A stretch of 64,000 nucleotides of DNA from Chrysogorgia sp. JL179-B06 (GCA_035772405.1 JAYKKM010000219.1:62001-126000), one strand, 5' to 3'. Numbered from the stretch's first letter, positions 40,607 to 54,400 are shown. Notes: a model not told the origin generated them from the sequence alone. Program-made: numbers and translations.

Positions 40607-41845
40607 ATGCCTTGTATTTGCTCGTCAATGCCTTGTATTTGCTCGTCAATACCTTGTATTTGCTAGTCAATTCCTTGTATTTGCGCGTCAATGCCTTAAA
40701 TTTGCTCGTCAATGCCTTGTATTTGCTCGTCAATGCCTTGTATTTGCTCGTCAATGCCTTGTATTTGCTATGCAATGCCTTGTATTTGCTATTCAATGCC
40801 TTGTATTTGCTATTCAATGCCTTGTATTTGCTATTCAATGCCTTGTATTTGCTCGTCAATGCCTTGTATCTGCTCGTCATTGCCTTGTATTTGCTCGTTG
40901 ATGCCTTGTATTTGCTCGTTGATGCCTTGTATATGCTCCTCGATGCCTTGTATTTGTTCGTCACTGCCTTGTATTTGCTCGTCAATGCCTTGTATTTGCT
41001 CGTCAATGCCTTGTATTTGCTAGTCGATGCCTTGTATTTGCTCATCAATGCCTTGTATTTGCTAGTCAATGCCTTGTATTTGCTCGTTGATGCCTTGTAT
41101 TTGCTCGTCAATACCTTGTATTTGCTGGTCACTGCCTTGTATTTGCTCATCAATGCCTTGTATTTGCGCGTCAATGCCTTGTATTTGCTCGTCAATGCCT
41201 TGTGTTTGCTCGTCAATGCCTTGTATTTGCTCGTCAATGCCTTGTATTTGCTCGTCAATGCCTTGTATTTGCTATTCAATGCCTTGTATTTGCTATTCAG
41301 TGCCTTGTATTTGCTATTCAGTGCCTTGTATTTGCTATTCAATGCCTTGTATTTGCTATCCAATGCCTTGTATTTGCTCGTCAATGCCTTGTATTTGCTC
41401 GTCAATGCCTTGTATTTGCTCGTCATTGCCTTGTGTTTGGTCATTGATGCCTTGTATTTGCTCTTCGATGCCTTGTATTTGCTCGTCAATGCCTTGTATT
41501 TGCTCGTCGATGCCTTGTATTTGCTAGTCAATCCCTTGTATTTGCTAGTCGATGCCTTGTATTTGCTCGTCAATGCCTTGTATTTGCTAGTCAATGCCTT
41601 GTATTTGCTCGTTGATGCCTTGTATTTGCTCGTCAATACCTTGTATTTGTTCGTCAATGCCTTGTATTTGCTCGTCGATGCCTTGTATTTGCTAGTCAAT
41701 CCCTTGTACTTGCTAGTCGATGCCTTGTATTTGCTCGTCAATGCCTTGTATTTGCTAGTCAATGCCTTGTATTTGCTCGTTGATGCCTTGTATTTGCTCG
41801 TCAATGCCTTGTATTTGCGCGTCAATGCCTTAAATTTGCTCGTCA

Positions 41846-44800
41846 ATGCCTTGTATTTGCTCGTCAATGCCTTGTATTTGCTCGTCAATGCCTTGTATTT
41901 GCTATCCAATGCCTTGTATTTGCTATTCAATGCCTTGTATTTGCTCGTCAATGCCTTGTATTTGCTTGTCGATGCCTTGTATTTGCTCGTCGATGCCTTG
42001 TATTTGCTCGTCAATGCCTTGTATTTGCTCGTCAATGCCTTCTGTTTGCTCCTCAATGCCTTGTATTTGCTCGTCAATGCCTTGTATTTGCTCGTCAATG
42101 CCTTGTATTTGCTCGTCAATGCCTTGTATTTGCTCGTCAATGCCTTGTATTTGCTCGTCGATGCCTTGTATTTGCTCGTCATTGCCTTGCATTTGGTCGT
42201 TGATGCCTTGTATTTGCTCGTCAATGCCTTGTATTTGCTCGTCATTGCCTTGTATTTGGTCGTTGATGCCTTGTATTTGGTCGTTGATGCCTTGTATTTG
42301 CTCGTCAATTCCTTGTATTTGCGCGTCAATGCCTTGTATTTGCTTGTCGATGCCTTGTATTTGCTCGTCGATGCCTTGTATTTGCTCGTCAATGCCTTGT
42401 ATTTGCTCGTCAATGCCTTCTGTTTGCTCCTCAATGCCTTGTATTTGCTCGTCAATGCCTTGTATTTGCTCGTCAATGCCTTGTATTTGCTCGTCAATGC
42501 CTTGTATTTGCTTGTCAATGCCTTGTATTTGCTCGTCGATGCCTTGTATTTGCTCGTCATTGCCTTGCATTTGGTCGTTGATGCCTTGTATTTGCTCGTC
42601 AATGCCTTGTGTTTGCTCGTCAATGCCTTGTATTTGCTCGTCAATGCCTTGTATTTGCTCGTCAATGCCTTGTATTTGCTATTCAATGCCTTGTATTTGC
42701 TATTCAGTGCCTTGTATTTGCTATTCAGTGCCTTGTATTTGCTATTCAATGCCTTGTATTTGCTATCCAATGCCTTGTATTTGCTCGTCAATGCCTTGTA
42801 TTTGCTCGTCAATGCCTTGTATTTGCTCGTCATTGCCTTGTGTTTGGTCATTGATGCCTTGTATTTGCTCTTCGATGCCTTGTATTTGCTCGTCAATGCC
42901 TTGTATTTGCTCGTCGATGCCTTGTATTTGCTAGTCAATCCCTTGTATTTGCTAGTCGATGCCTTGTATTTGCTCGTCAATGCCTTGTATTTGCTAGTCA
43001 TTGCCTTGTATTTGCTCGTTGATGCCTTGTATTTGCTCGTCAATACCTTGTATTTGCTCGTCAATGCCTTGTATTTGCTCGTCGATGCCTTGTATTTGCT
43101 AGTCAATCCCTTGTATTTGCTAGTCGATGCCTTGTATTTGCTCGTCAATGCCTTGTATCTGCTCGTCATTGCCTTGTATTTGGTCGTTGATGCCTTGTAT
43201 TTGCTCGTTGATGCCTTGTATATGCTCGTCGATGCCTTGTATTTGTTCGTCACTGCCTTGTATTTGCTCGTCAATGCCTTGTATTTGCTCGTCAATGCCT
43301 TGTATTTGCTAGTCGATGCCTTGTATTTGCTCATCAATGCCTTGTATTTGCTAGTCAATGCCTTGTATTTGCTCGTTGATGCCTTGTATTTGCTCGTCAA
43401 TACCTTGTATTTGCTGGTCACTGCCTTGTATTTGCTCATCAATGCCTTGTATTTGCGCTTCAATGCCTTGTATTTGCCCGTCAATGCCTTGTGTTTGCTC
43501 GTCAATGCCTTGTATTTGCTCGTCAATGCCTTGTATTTGCTCGTCAATGCCTTGTATTTGCTATTCAATGCCTTGTATTTGCTATTCAGTGCCTTGTATT
43601 TGCTATTCAGTGCCTTGTATTTGCTATTCAATGCCTTGTATTTGCTATCCAATGCCTTGTATTTGCTCGTCAATGCCTTGTATTTGCTCGTCAATGCCTT
43701 GTATTTGCTCGTCATTGCCTTGTGTTTGGTCATTGATGCCTTGTATTTGCTCTTCGATGCCTTGTATTTGCTCGTCAATGCCTTGTATTTGCTCGTCGAT
43801 GCCTTGTATTTGCTAGTCAATCCCTTGTATTTGCTAGTCGATGCCTTGTATTTGCTCGTCAATGCCTTGTATTTGCTAGTCAATGCCTTGTATTTGCTCG
43901 TTGATGCCTTGTATTTGCTCGTCAATACCTTGTATTTGCTCGTCAATGCCTTGTATTTGCTCGTCGATGCCTTGTATTTGCTAGTCAATCCCTTGTATTT
44001 GCTAGTCGATGCCTTGTATTTGCTCGTCAATGCCTTGTATTTGCTAGTCAATGCCTTGTATTTGCTCGTTGATGCCTTGTATTTGCTCGTCAATGCCTTG
44101 TATTTGCGCGTCAATGCCTTAAATTTGCTGGTCAATGCCTTGTATTTGCTCGTCAATGCCTTGTATTTGCTCGTCAATGCCTTGTATTTGCTATCCAATG
44201 CCTTGTATTTGCTATTCAATGCCTTGTATTTGCTCGTCAATGCCTTGTATTTGCTTGTCGATGCCTTGTATTTGCTCGTCGATGCCTTGTATTTGCTCGT
44301 CAATGCCTTGTATTTGCTCGTCAATGCCTTCTGTTTGCTCCTCAATGCCTTGTATTTGCTCGTCAATGCCTTGTATTTGCTCGTCAATGCCTTGTATTTG
44401 CTCGTCAATGCCTTGTATTTGCTCGTCAATGCCTTGTATTTGCTCGTCGATGCCTTGTATTTGCTCGTCATTGCCTTGCATTTGGTCGTTGATGCCTTGT
44501 ATTTGCTCGTCAATGCCTTGTATTTGCTCGTCATTGCCTTGTATTTGGTCGTTGATGCCTTGTATTTGGTCGTTGATGCCTTGTATTTGCTCGTCAATTC
44601 CTTGTATTTGCGCGTCAATGCCTTGTATTTGCTTGTCGATGCCTTGTATTTGCTCGTCGATGCCTTGTATTTGCTCGTCAATGCCTTGTATTTGCTCGTC
44701 AATGCCTTCTGTTTGCTCCTCAATGCCTTGTATTTGCTCGTCAATGCCTTGTATTTGCTCGTCAATGCCTTGTATTTGCTCGTCAATGCCTTGTATTTGC

Positions 44801-46423
44801 TCGTCAATGCCTTGTATTTGCTCGTCGATGCCTTGTATTTGCTCGTCATTGCCTTGCATTTGGTCGTTGATGCCTTGTATTTGCTCGTCAATGCCTTGTA
44901 TTTGCTCGTCATTGCCTTGTATTTGGTCGTTGATGCCTTGTATTTGGTCGTTGATGCCTTGTATTTGCTCGTCAATTCCTTGTACTTGCTCGTCAATTCC
45001 TTGTATTTGCTCGTCAATGCCTTGTATTTGCTCGTCAATGCCTTGTATTTGCTCGTCGATGCCTTGTATTTGCTCGTCAATGCCTTGTATTTGCTATTCA
45101 ATGCCTTGTATTTGCTATTCAATGCCTTGTATTTGCTCGTCAATGCCTTGTATTTGCTCGTCAATGCCTTGTATTTGCTCGTCGATGCCTTGTATTTGCT
45201 CGTTGATGCCTTGTATTTGCTCGTCAGAGCAATGTATTTGCTCGTCAATGCTTTGTATTTGCTCGTCAATGCCTTGTATTTGCTTGTCGATGCCTTGTAT
45301 TTGCTCGTCGATGCCTTGTATTTGCTCGTCAATGCCTTGTATTTGCTCGTCAATGCCTTGTGTTTGCTCCTCAATGCCTTGTATTTGCTCGTCAATGCCT
45401 TGTATTTGCTCGTCAATGCCTTGTATTTGCTCGTCAATGCCTTGTATTTGCTCGTCAATGCCTTGTATTTGCTCGTCAATACCTTGTATTTGCTAGTCAA
45501 TGCCTTGTATTTGCGCGTCAATGCCTTAAATTTGCTCGTCAATGCCTTGTATTTGCTCGTCAATGCCTTGTATTTGCTCGTCAATGCCTTGTATTTGCTA
45601 TGCAATGCCTTGTATTTGCTATTCAATGCCTTGTATTTGCTATTCAATGCCTTGTATTTGCTATTCAATGCCTTGTATTTGCTCGTCAATGCCTTGTATC
45701 TGCTCGTCATTGCCTTGTATTTGGTCGTTGATGCCTTGTATTTGCTCGTTGATGCCTTGTATATGCTCGTCGATGCCTTGTATTTGTTCGTCAATGCCTT
45801 GTATTTGCTCGTCAATGCCTAGTATTTGCTAGTCGATGCCTTGTATTTGCTCGTCAATGCCTTGTATTTGCTAGTCAATGCCTTGTATTTGCTCGTTGAT
45901 GCCTTGTATTTGCTCGTCAATACCTTGTATTTGCTGGTCAATGCCTTGTATTTGCGCGTCAATGCCTTAAATTTGCTCGTCAACGCCTTGTATTTGCTCG
46001 TCAATGCCTTGTATTTGCTCGTCAATGCCTTGTATTTGCTATGCAATGCCTTGTATTTGCTATTCAATGCCTTGTATTTGCTATTCAATGCCTTGTATTT
46101 GCTCGTCAATGCCTTGTATTTGCTCGTCATTGCCTTGTATTTGGTCGTTGATGCCTTGTATTTGGTCGTTGATGCCTTGTATTTGCTCGTTGATGCCTTG
46201 TATATGCTCGTCGATGCCTTGTATTTGTTCGTCACTGCCTTGTATTTGCTCGTCAATGCCTTGTATTTGCTCGTCAATGCCTTGTATTTGCTCGTCATTG
46301 CCTTGTATTTGCTCGTCAATGCCTTGTATTTGCTCGTCAATGCCTTGTATTTGCTATTCAATGCCTTGTATTTGCTATTCAATGCCTTGTATTTGCTATT
46401 CAATGCCTTGTATTTGCTATTTA
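41846..46423. repeat. 2,289-bp higher-order repeat
   Basis: Monomer order from 41846 repeats from 44135 at an offset of 2,289 bp (109 monomers), with matching rare variants such as GCGCGTCAATGCCTTG after CAATTCC and the CTATCC monomer. The two copies diverge downstream through gain or loss of whole monomers. Confidence 0.75.
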
Positions 46424-49124
46424 ATGCCTTGTATTTGCTCGTTAATGCCTTGTATTTGCTCGTCATTGCCTTGTATTTGGTCGTTGATGCCTTGTATTTG
46501 CTCGTTGATGCCTTGTATTTGCTCGTCGATGCCTTGTATTTGTTCGTCACCGCCTTGTATTTGCGCGTCATTGCCTTGTATTTGCTCGTCAATGCCTTGT
46601 ATTTGCTCGTCAATGCCTTGTATTTGCTCGTCAATGCCTTGTATTTGCTCGTCAATGCCTTGTATTTGCTATTCAATGCCTTGTATTTGCTATTCAGTGC
46701 CTTGTATTTGCTCGTCAATGCCTTGTATTTGCTCGTTGATGCCTTGTATTTGCTATCCAATGCCTTGTATTTGCTCGTCAATGCCTTGTATTTGCTCGTC
46801 AATGCCTTGTATTTGCTCGTCATTGCCTTGTGTTTGGTCATTGATGCCTTGTATTTGCTCTTCGATGCCTTGTATTTGCTCGTCGATGCCTTGTATTTGC
46901 TCGTCGATGCCTTGTATTTGCTAGTCAATCCCTTGTATTTGCTAGTCGATGCCTTGTATTTGCTCGTCAATGCCTTGTATTTGCTAGTCAATGCCTTGTA
47001 TTTGCTCGTTGATGCCTTGTATTTGCTCGTCAATACCTTGTATTTGCTAGTCAATGCCTTGTATTTGCGCGTCAATGCCTTAAATTTGCTCGTCAATGCC
47101 TTGTATTTGCTCGTCAATGCCTTGTATTTGCTCGTCAATGCCTTGTATTTGCTATGCAATGCCTTGTATTTGCTATTCAATGCCTTGTATTTGCTCGTCA
47201 ATGCCTTGTATTTGCTTGTCGATGCCTTGTATTTGCTCGTCGATGCCTAGTATTTGCTTGTCAATGCCTTGTATTTGCTCGTCAATGCCTTCTGTTTGCT
47301 CCTCAATGCCTTGTATTTGCTCGTCAATGCCTTGTATTTGCTCGTCAATGCCTTGTATTTGCTCGTCAATGCCTTGTATTTGCTCGTCAATGCCTCGTAT
47401 TTGCTCGTCGATGCCTTGTATTTGCTCGTCATTGCCTTGCATTTGGTCGTTGATGCCTTGTATTTGCTCGTCAATGCCTTGTATTTGCTCGTCATTGCCT
47501 TGTATTTGGTCGTTGATGCCTTGTATTTGGTCGTTGATGCCTTGTATTTGCTCGTCAATTCCTTGTATTTGCTCGTCAATGCCTTGTATTTGCTTGTCGA
47601 TGCCTTGTATTTGCTCGTCGATGCCTTGTATTTGCTCGTCAATGCCTTGTATTTGCTCGTCAATGCCTTCTGTTTGCTCTTCAATGCCTTGTATTTGCTC
47701 GTCAATGCCTTGTATTTGCTCGTCAATGCCTTGTATTTGCTCGTCAATGCCTTGTATTTGCTCGTCAATGCCTTGTATTTGCTCGTCGATGCCTTGTATT
47801 TGCTCGTCATTGCCTTGCATTTGGTCGTTGATGCCTTGTATTTGCTCGTCAATGCCTTGTATTTGCTCGTCATTGCCTTGTATTTGGTCGTTGATGCCTT
47901 GTATTTGGTCGTTGATGCCTTGTATTTGCTCGTCAATTCCTTGTATTTGCTCGTCAATTCCTTGTATTTGCTCGTCGATGCCTTGTATTTGCTCGTCAAT
48001 GCCTTGTATTTGCTCGTCAATACCTTGTATTTGCTAGTCGATGCCTTGTATTTGCTCGTTGATGCCTTGTATTTGCTCGTCAGAGCAATGTATTTGCTCG
48101 TCAATGCTTTGTATTTGCTCGTCAATGCCTTGTATTTGCTTGTCGATGCCTTGTATTTGCTCGTCGATGCCTTGTATTTGCTCGTCATTGCCTTGCATTT
48201 GGTCGTTGATGCCTTGTATTTGCTCGTCAATGCCTTGTATTTGCTCGTCATTGCCTTGTATTTGGTCGTTGATGCCTTGTATTTGGTCGTTGATGCCTTG
48301 TATTTGCTCGTCAATTCCTTGTATTTGCTCGTCAATTCCTTGTATTTGCTCGTCAATGCCTTGTATTTGCTCGTCAGTGCCTTGTATTTGCTCGTCGATG
48401 CCTTGTATTTGCTCGTCAATGCCTTGTATTTGCTATTCAATGCCTTGTATTTGCTATTCAATGCCTTGTATTTGCTCGTCAATGCCTTGTATTTGCTCGT
48501 CAATACCTTGTATTTGCTAGTCGATGCCTTGTATTTGCTCGTTGATGCCTTGTATTTGCTCGTCAGAGCAATGTATTTGCTCGTCAATGCTTTGTATTTG
48601 CTCGTCAATGCCTTGTATTTGCTTGTCGATGCCTTGTATTTGCTCGTCGATGCCTTGTATTTGCTCGTCAATGCCTTGTATTTGCTCGTCAATGCCTTGT
48701 GTTTGCTCCTCAATGCCTTGTATTTGCTCGTCAATGCCTTGTATTTGCTCGTCAATGCCTTGTATTTGCTCGTCAATGCCTTGTATTTGCTCGTCAATGC
48801 CTTGTATTTGCTCGTCGATGCCTTGTATTTGCTCGTCATTGCCTTGCATTTGGTCGTTGATGCCTTGTATCTGCTCGTCATTGCCTTGCATTTGGTCGTT
48901 GATGCCTTGTATTTGGTCGTTGATGCCTTGTATTTGGTCGTTGATGCCTTGTATTTGCTCGTCAATTCCTTGTATTTGCTCGTCAATTCCTTGTATTTGC
49001 TCGTCAATGCCTTGTATTTGCTCGTCAATGCCTTGTATTTGCTCGTCGATGCCTTGTATTTGCTCGTCAATGCCTTGTGTTTGCTATTCAATGCCTTGTA
49101 TTTGCTATTCAATGCCTTGTATTT

Positions 49125-51297
49125 GCTCGTCAATGCCTTGTATTTGCTCGTCATTGCCTTGTATTTGGTCGTTGATGCCTTGTATTTGCTCGTCAATGCC
49201 TTGTATTTGCTCGTCATTGCCTTGTATTTGGTCGTTGATGCCTTGTATTTCCTCGTTGATGCCTTGTATTTGCTCGTCAATGCCTTGTATTTGCTCGTCA
49301 ATGCCTTGTATTTGCTCGTCAATGCCTTGTATTTGCTATTCAATGCCTTGTATTTGCTATTCAATGCCTTGTATTTGCTATTCAATGCCTTGTATTTGCC
49401 ATCCAATGCCTAGTATTTGCTCGTCAATGCCTCGTATTTGCTCGTCGATGCCTTGTATTTGCTCGTCATTGCCTTGCATTTCGTCGTTGATGCCTTGTAT
49501 TTGCTCGTCAATGCCTTGTATTTGCTCGTCATTGCCTTGTATTTGGTCGTTGATGCCTTGTATTTGGTCGTTGATGCCTTGTATTTGCTCGTCAATTCCT
49601 TGTATTTGCTCGTCAATGCCTTGTATTTGCTTGTCGATGCCTTGTATTTGCTCGTCGATGCCTTTTATTTGCTCGTCAATGCCTTGTATTTGCTCGTCAA
49701 TGCCTTCTGTTTGCTCCTCAATGCCTTGTATTTGCTCGTCAATGCCTTGTATTTGCTCGTCAATGCCTTGTATTTGCTCGTCAATGCCTTGTATTTGCTC
49801 GTCAATGCCTTGTATTTGCTCGTCGATGCCTTGTATTTGCTCGTCATTGCCTTGCATTTGGTCGTTGATGCCTTGTATTTGCTCGTCAATGCCTTGTATT
49901 TGCTCGTCATTGCCTTGTATTTGGTCGTTGATGCCTTGTATTTGGTCGTTGATGCCTTGTATTTGCTCGTCAATTCCTTGTATTTGCTCGTCAATTCCTT
50001 GTATTTGCTCGTCAATGCCTTGTATTTGCTCGTCAATGCCTTGTATTTGCTCGTCGATGCCTTGTATTTGCTCGTCAATGCCTTGTATTTGCTATTCAAT
50101 GCCTTGTATTTGCTATTCAATGCCTTGTATTTGCTCGTCAATGCCTTGTATTTGCTCGTCAATGCCTTGTATTTGCTCGTCAATACCTTGTATTTGCTAG
50201 TCGATGCCTTGTATTTGCTCGTTGATGCCTTGTATTTGCTCGTCAGAGCAATGTATTTGCTCGTCAATGCTTTGTATTTGCTCGTCAATGCCTTGTATTT
50301 GCTTGTCGATGCCTTGTATTTGCTCGTCGATGCCTTGTATTTGCTCGTCAATGCCTTGTATTTGCTCGTCAATGCCTTGTGTTTGCTCCTCAATGCCTTG
50401 TATTTGCTCGTCAATGCCTTGTATTTGCTCGTCAATGCCTTGTATTTGCTCGTCAATGCCTTGTATTTGCTCGTCAATTCCTTGTATTTGCTCGTCAATT
50501 CCTTGTATTTGCTCGTCAATGCCTTGTATTTGCTCGTCAATGCCTTGTATTTGCTCGTCGATGCCTTGTATTTGCTCGTCAATGCCTTGTATTTGCTATT
50601 CAATGCCTTGTATTTGCTATTCAATGCCTTAAATTTGCTCGTCAATGCCTTGTATTTGCTCGTCAATACCTTGTATTTGCTAGTCGATGCCTTGTATTTG
50701 CTCGTTGATGCCTTGTATTTGCTCGTCAGAGCAATGTATTTGCTCGTCAATGCTTTGTATTTGCTCGTCAATGCCTTGTATTTGCTTGTCGATGCCTTGT
50801 ATTTGCTCGTCGATGCCTTGTATTTGCTCGTCAATGCCTTGTATTTGCTCGTCAATGCCTTGTGTTTGCTCGTCAATGCCTTGTATTTGCTCGTCAATGC
50901 CTTGTATTTGCTCGTCAATGCCTTGTATTTGCTCGTCAATGCCTTGTATTTGCTCGTCAATGCCTTGTATTTGCTCGTCGATGCCTTGTATTTGCTCGTC
51001 ATTGCCTTGCATTTGGTCGTTGATGCCTTGTATCTGCTCGTCATTGCCTTGCATTTGGTCGTTGATGCCTTGTATTTGGTCGTTGATGCCTTGTATTTGG
51101 TCGTTGATGCCTTGTATTTGCTCGTCAATTCCTTGTATTTGCTCGTCAATTCCTTGTATTTGCTCGTCAATGCCTTGTATTTGCTCGTCAATGCCTTGTA
51201 TTTGCTCGTCGATGCCTTGTATTTGCTTGTCAATGCCTTGTGTTTGCTATTCAATGCCTTGTATTTGCTATTCAATGCCTTGTATTTGCTCGTCAAT
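49125..51297. repeat. 2,163-bp HOR offset linking empty and occupied LINE sites
   Basis: The sequence leading into the LINE (a TGTTTGCTATTC monomer, one more CTATTC monomer, then GCTCGTCAAT at 51288-51297) matches the sequence ending at 49134, 2,163 bp (103 monomers) earlier. There the array continues without interruption. The same series occurs again at about 56637-56696 on the far side of the LINE. Confidence 0.85.
51288..51297. repeat. Target-site duplication of the LINE, left copy
   Basis: GCTCGTCAAT abuts the AAT-type tail of the element and is matched by the same ten bases at 55029-55038. Because the flanking DNA is itself a tandem repeat and the tail also ends in ATT on the minus strand, the true duplication could be 7 to 10 bp. 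Confidence 0.65.
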
Positions 51298-51447
51298 AAT
51301 AATAGTACAATTTATATAGCGCTATTTCGTATAGTCCAAAGCGCTTCACATTCTAGAAAGTAACTTAATGACTATAAATAAAAATTAATAATAAAATCAC
51401 CTAGACTAAAGTTCATCTAAAGGTTCAACTAAAAGTTCAACTAAAGT
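51298..51447 (-). other. LINE 3' UTR with L2-like tail
   Basis: On the minus strand the element ends with a hairpin whose stem is GCGCT/AGCGC (plus-strand 51319-51344), then a TATATAAAT stretch, then ATT repeats at the junction. This arrangement (AAGCGCTTTGG, AGCGCTATATAAAT, trinucleotide tail) is the conserved 3' end of L2-like elements, which their reverse transcriptase recognises to start target-primed reverse transcription. That role is established for the family and inferred here. Confidence 0.85.
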
Positions 51448-54400
51448 TCATATAAAAGCTTGCTTAAAAAGAAATGTTTTCACATTAGTCTTAAAATGTG
51501 AGAGTGAGGCTAACTGTCTTATATCCACAGGAAGCGAGTTCCAAAGAATAGGAGCTGTGATTTTAAACGCACGGCTTCCATACGTTTTTAAGCGATGGCG
51601 TGGTACTTTTAGGAAGTTCTTATTCAAAGAACGTAAAGTCCTCACAGGTACATATGTATCCAAAAGGTCAGAAATGTATCGAGGAGCCATGCCGTTTAGA
51701 GCTTTGAAAGTCAGCAAAAGTATTTTATAGGAGATCCGTTCTTTTACAGGTAGCCAGTGAAGTTGCTTCAGAATAGGAGTTATCGAATCAAATTTTCGTG
51801 TACGTGTGACCAAGCGCGCTGCAGCATTTTGCACCATCTGTAGTTTGTCTATCAGATAAATAGGAAGTCCAGTGAGCAGTGAATTGCAGTTGTCAAGTTT
51901 AGAGGATATAAAAGCATGCACCAGTGTCTCAGTATCATTCTGGGAGAGGCAGTTCCTAATTTTAGCTATATTGCAAATATGGTAAAAAGCTGTTTTACAC
52001 ACATTTTGAACTTGTTGCTCTAAATTCATGGATTGATCAAATATTACTCCTATATTCCTGGCTGAAATTGATGGAAATATTATTGTATCAGCAACAGTGA
52101 CATCTAGTATGTGTGGGCGCAGGCGATGTTGAGCGCTTAGCACAAGGAGTTCCGTTTTTCCTCTATTCAGCTTTAGTTTATTACATAGCATCCAGGTGTC
52201 AACATCTCTAGCACAGGCCTCGATTTTGGAAATTGCAGCTGCAGTTCCTTCTGGTGTGGGCTTGAATGACACATACATTTGACAATCATCAGCATAGAGA
52301 TGGAAAGATAGACCATGGCTTCGGATAATATCACCGAGTGGTGCTGTGTATAAAAGGTACAGGATAGGTCCCAGGACCGACCCTTGTGGCACACCACACT
52401 GTAGATCTTTAGATACTGATCGTATACCATCAATTTGAATAAACTGTTTGCGATCATAAAGATAGGATTCAAACCAGCGCAGGACATTTCCTTTGATTCC
52501 AAATCTAGTGCGCAATCGTGATATTAAAATCTGATGGTCAACAGTGTCAAACGCGGCTGATAAATCAAGGAGAAGTAATATGACACTCTGCTGTTGATCG
52601 ATTGCACATAGAATGTCATTTTGCACCTTTACAAGTGCAGTTTCAGTACTATGAAACGTTTTGTATGCAGATTGTAAAGGTTCCTCAAGTCCATTAGATC
52701 TAAGATAATTAACTAATTGACAAGCAACAGCTTTCTCAATAACTTTGGACACAAGTTTCAGATTTGAAATGGGTCTGAAATGAGAATATAGTTCATGGTC
52801 TAGAGAGTCCTTTTTAATGTTAGGTCTCACCATTGCTTCCTTAAAGTTTTCCGGCATGGTTGCAGTTTCAAGTGACATATTGACTATTCTAGTGACTACA
52901 GGCAGTAGAATATCCAAGCAACCTTTCATTAGAGTGGAAGGGAGCGGGTCTAGGTCACAGGTTTTCAAACTGGCAGAGACCAGGATTTTGCTCACATCAT
53001 CAGAATTCATACATCGGAACTCTGAAAATTCCGTTTGGCAACAGGAGACATCAGGTAATGGATTTACAACTAAGTCAGAATTAACAGAAAGCGCACAACG
53101 CATTTTGGAAATTTTCTCAGAAAAGAAAACAGCAAAATTATTGACGAGTTGATCTTTTGAAGTAACTGTTGGGTAGAGCTTCTCAGTTTTCCGGTGAAGT
53201 AGCCTGTCTACAGTGTTAAAGAGAACTCTCTGATTAGATTTATTCTCAGCAATGATCGCAGAGTAATAATTCGATTTCGCCTCACTTATCACTTGATTCA
53301 CAAAAGCGCACTGGTTTACGTAAAGTTCCCTATCAATGGAGAGGCGCGTTGCACGCCACCGACGTTCCAGTCTTCTACGCTTCTTTTTCTCATCATTAAT
53401 AGAGTCGTTATACCAAGGTGCATGCGGCCTGAGAATGATGGTGCGTCTCTTTACTGGTGCATGGATGTCCAATAGCCCAGACAGTGTACCTTCGTAATCA
53501 ATGATAAGAGAAGAAATATCCGTATCCGTGTCCGTGTTGTTAGCTATAAGGTTCGACTTTCTCAAATCAGTTCGCAAAGAGTCCATATCTACTTGTTTAA
53601 GCTTTCGGTTTATTATCTCTTTTCGCTCGAAAGGTGGTTTTATAAATTTCAGTTGACAATGGACTGCGAAATGGTCACACTTGCCGATCACTGGGTTAAT
53701 GATGTTGACACCAGTCACAATATCATCTTCAGATCGAGTTATCAGTAGATCAAGAGTGTTTCCATCCTTATGGGTGGAACCACTGACATGTTGTTTCAGG
53801 TTAAATGATTTAAGCATACCAAGGAATTTCTTAGCATACGTTTCAGATGGCTTATTGATATGGAAATTAAAATCACCAGTTATCAGAAATTTTACCGAAG
53901 TAACAGCCAGCTGCTCCAACAAAGTCGAAAATTCAGCAAGGAAGTCATTTTCCTTCAGAGCATTTTCTTTAGATGGCGGAGGTCTGTAGATAGTGACGAC
54001 TCTGATGCAGCCACGAGGATATTTCACCAGTAGATCTAAATACTCAAAAGATCTGAATTCTATATGAGACTGTCTTTTGACTTGCAAATGCCTCTTTATT
54101 AGGAATCCAACACCTCCCCCATTCGAATCCTCCCTTGGGATATGGTGGAAAATATAACCCGTAGGGCAGATTTCCCTTGCATAGTAATTATCTTTTTCTC
54201 CAGGATCAAGCCAGGTTTCTGTTAGTGCAAGCATATCAAGGTCATGTTCAACGACATAATCCTTGATATAAAGTGCCTTATTTCTAATAGAGCGCGCATT
54301 TAGAAGACAAAATTCAAGGAGCTTAGTCGACATGATTGATTCGGTAGATGAAATTGTTTGTATTTGGCGAAGGTGGCTTTGTCTTTGGCTTGAATAATTT

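Larger units (their letters stand above)
4952..51297. repeat. 21-bp satellite DNA, main array (about 2,200 copies)
   Basis: The array is head-to-tail 21-bp monomers with core GCCTTGTATTTGCTCGTC plus three bases, usually AAT, GAT or TGAT in phase. It is strongly T-over-A asymmetric on the plus strand (9 T, 3 A per consensus monomer) and has one CpG per monomer. Recurrent variants replace CTCGTC with CTAGTC, CTATTC, CTATGC, GGTCGT or GCGCGT, or change CTTGTA to CTTAAA; they recur in fixed order, which defines higher-order repeats. Because 21 is divisible by 3 and the usual monomer has no stop in five of six frames, heptapeptide ORFs (LYLLVNA and CICSSMP on plus; TSKYKAL and DEQIQGI on minus) run for up to 1,900 codons. 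The CICSSMP and DEQIQGI frames are broken by every CTAGTC monomer, and sense and antisense frames are open over the same bases, so I do not annotate them as genes. Confidence 0.97.

Noticed and set aside
4952..51297. CRISPR-like array (regular short repeats)
   Set aside because: There are no unique spacers; the repeats are directly head-to-tail and the context is eukaryotic.
52173..53989. Short ORFs inside the LINE in other frames or on the plus strand
   Set aside because: They overlap the conserved endonuclease and reverse transcriptase frame and show no recognisable motif of their own.
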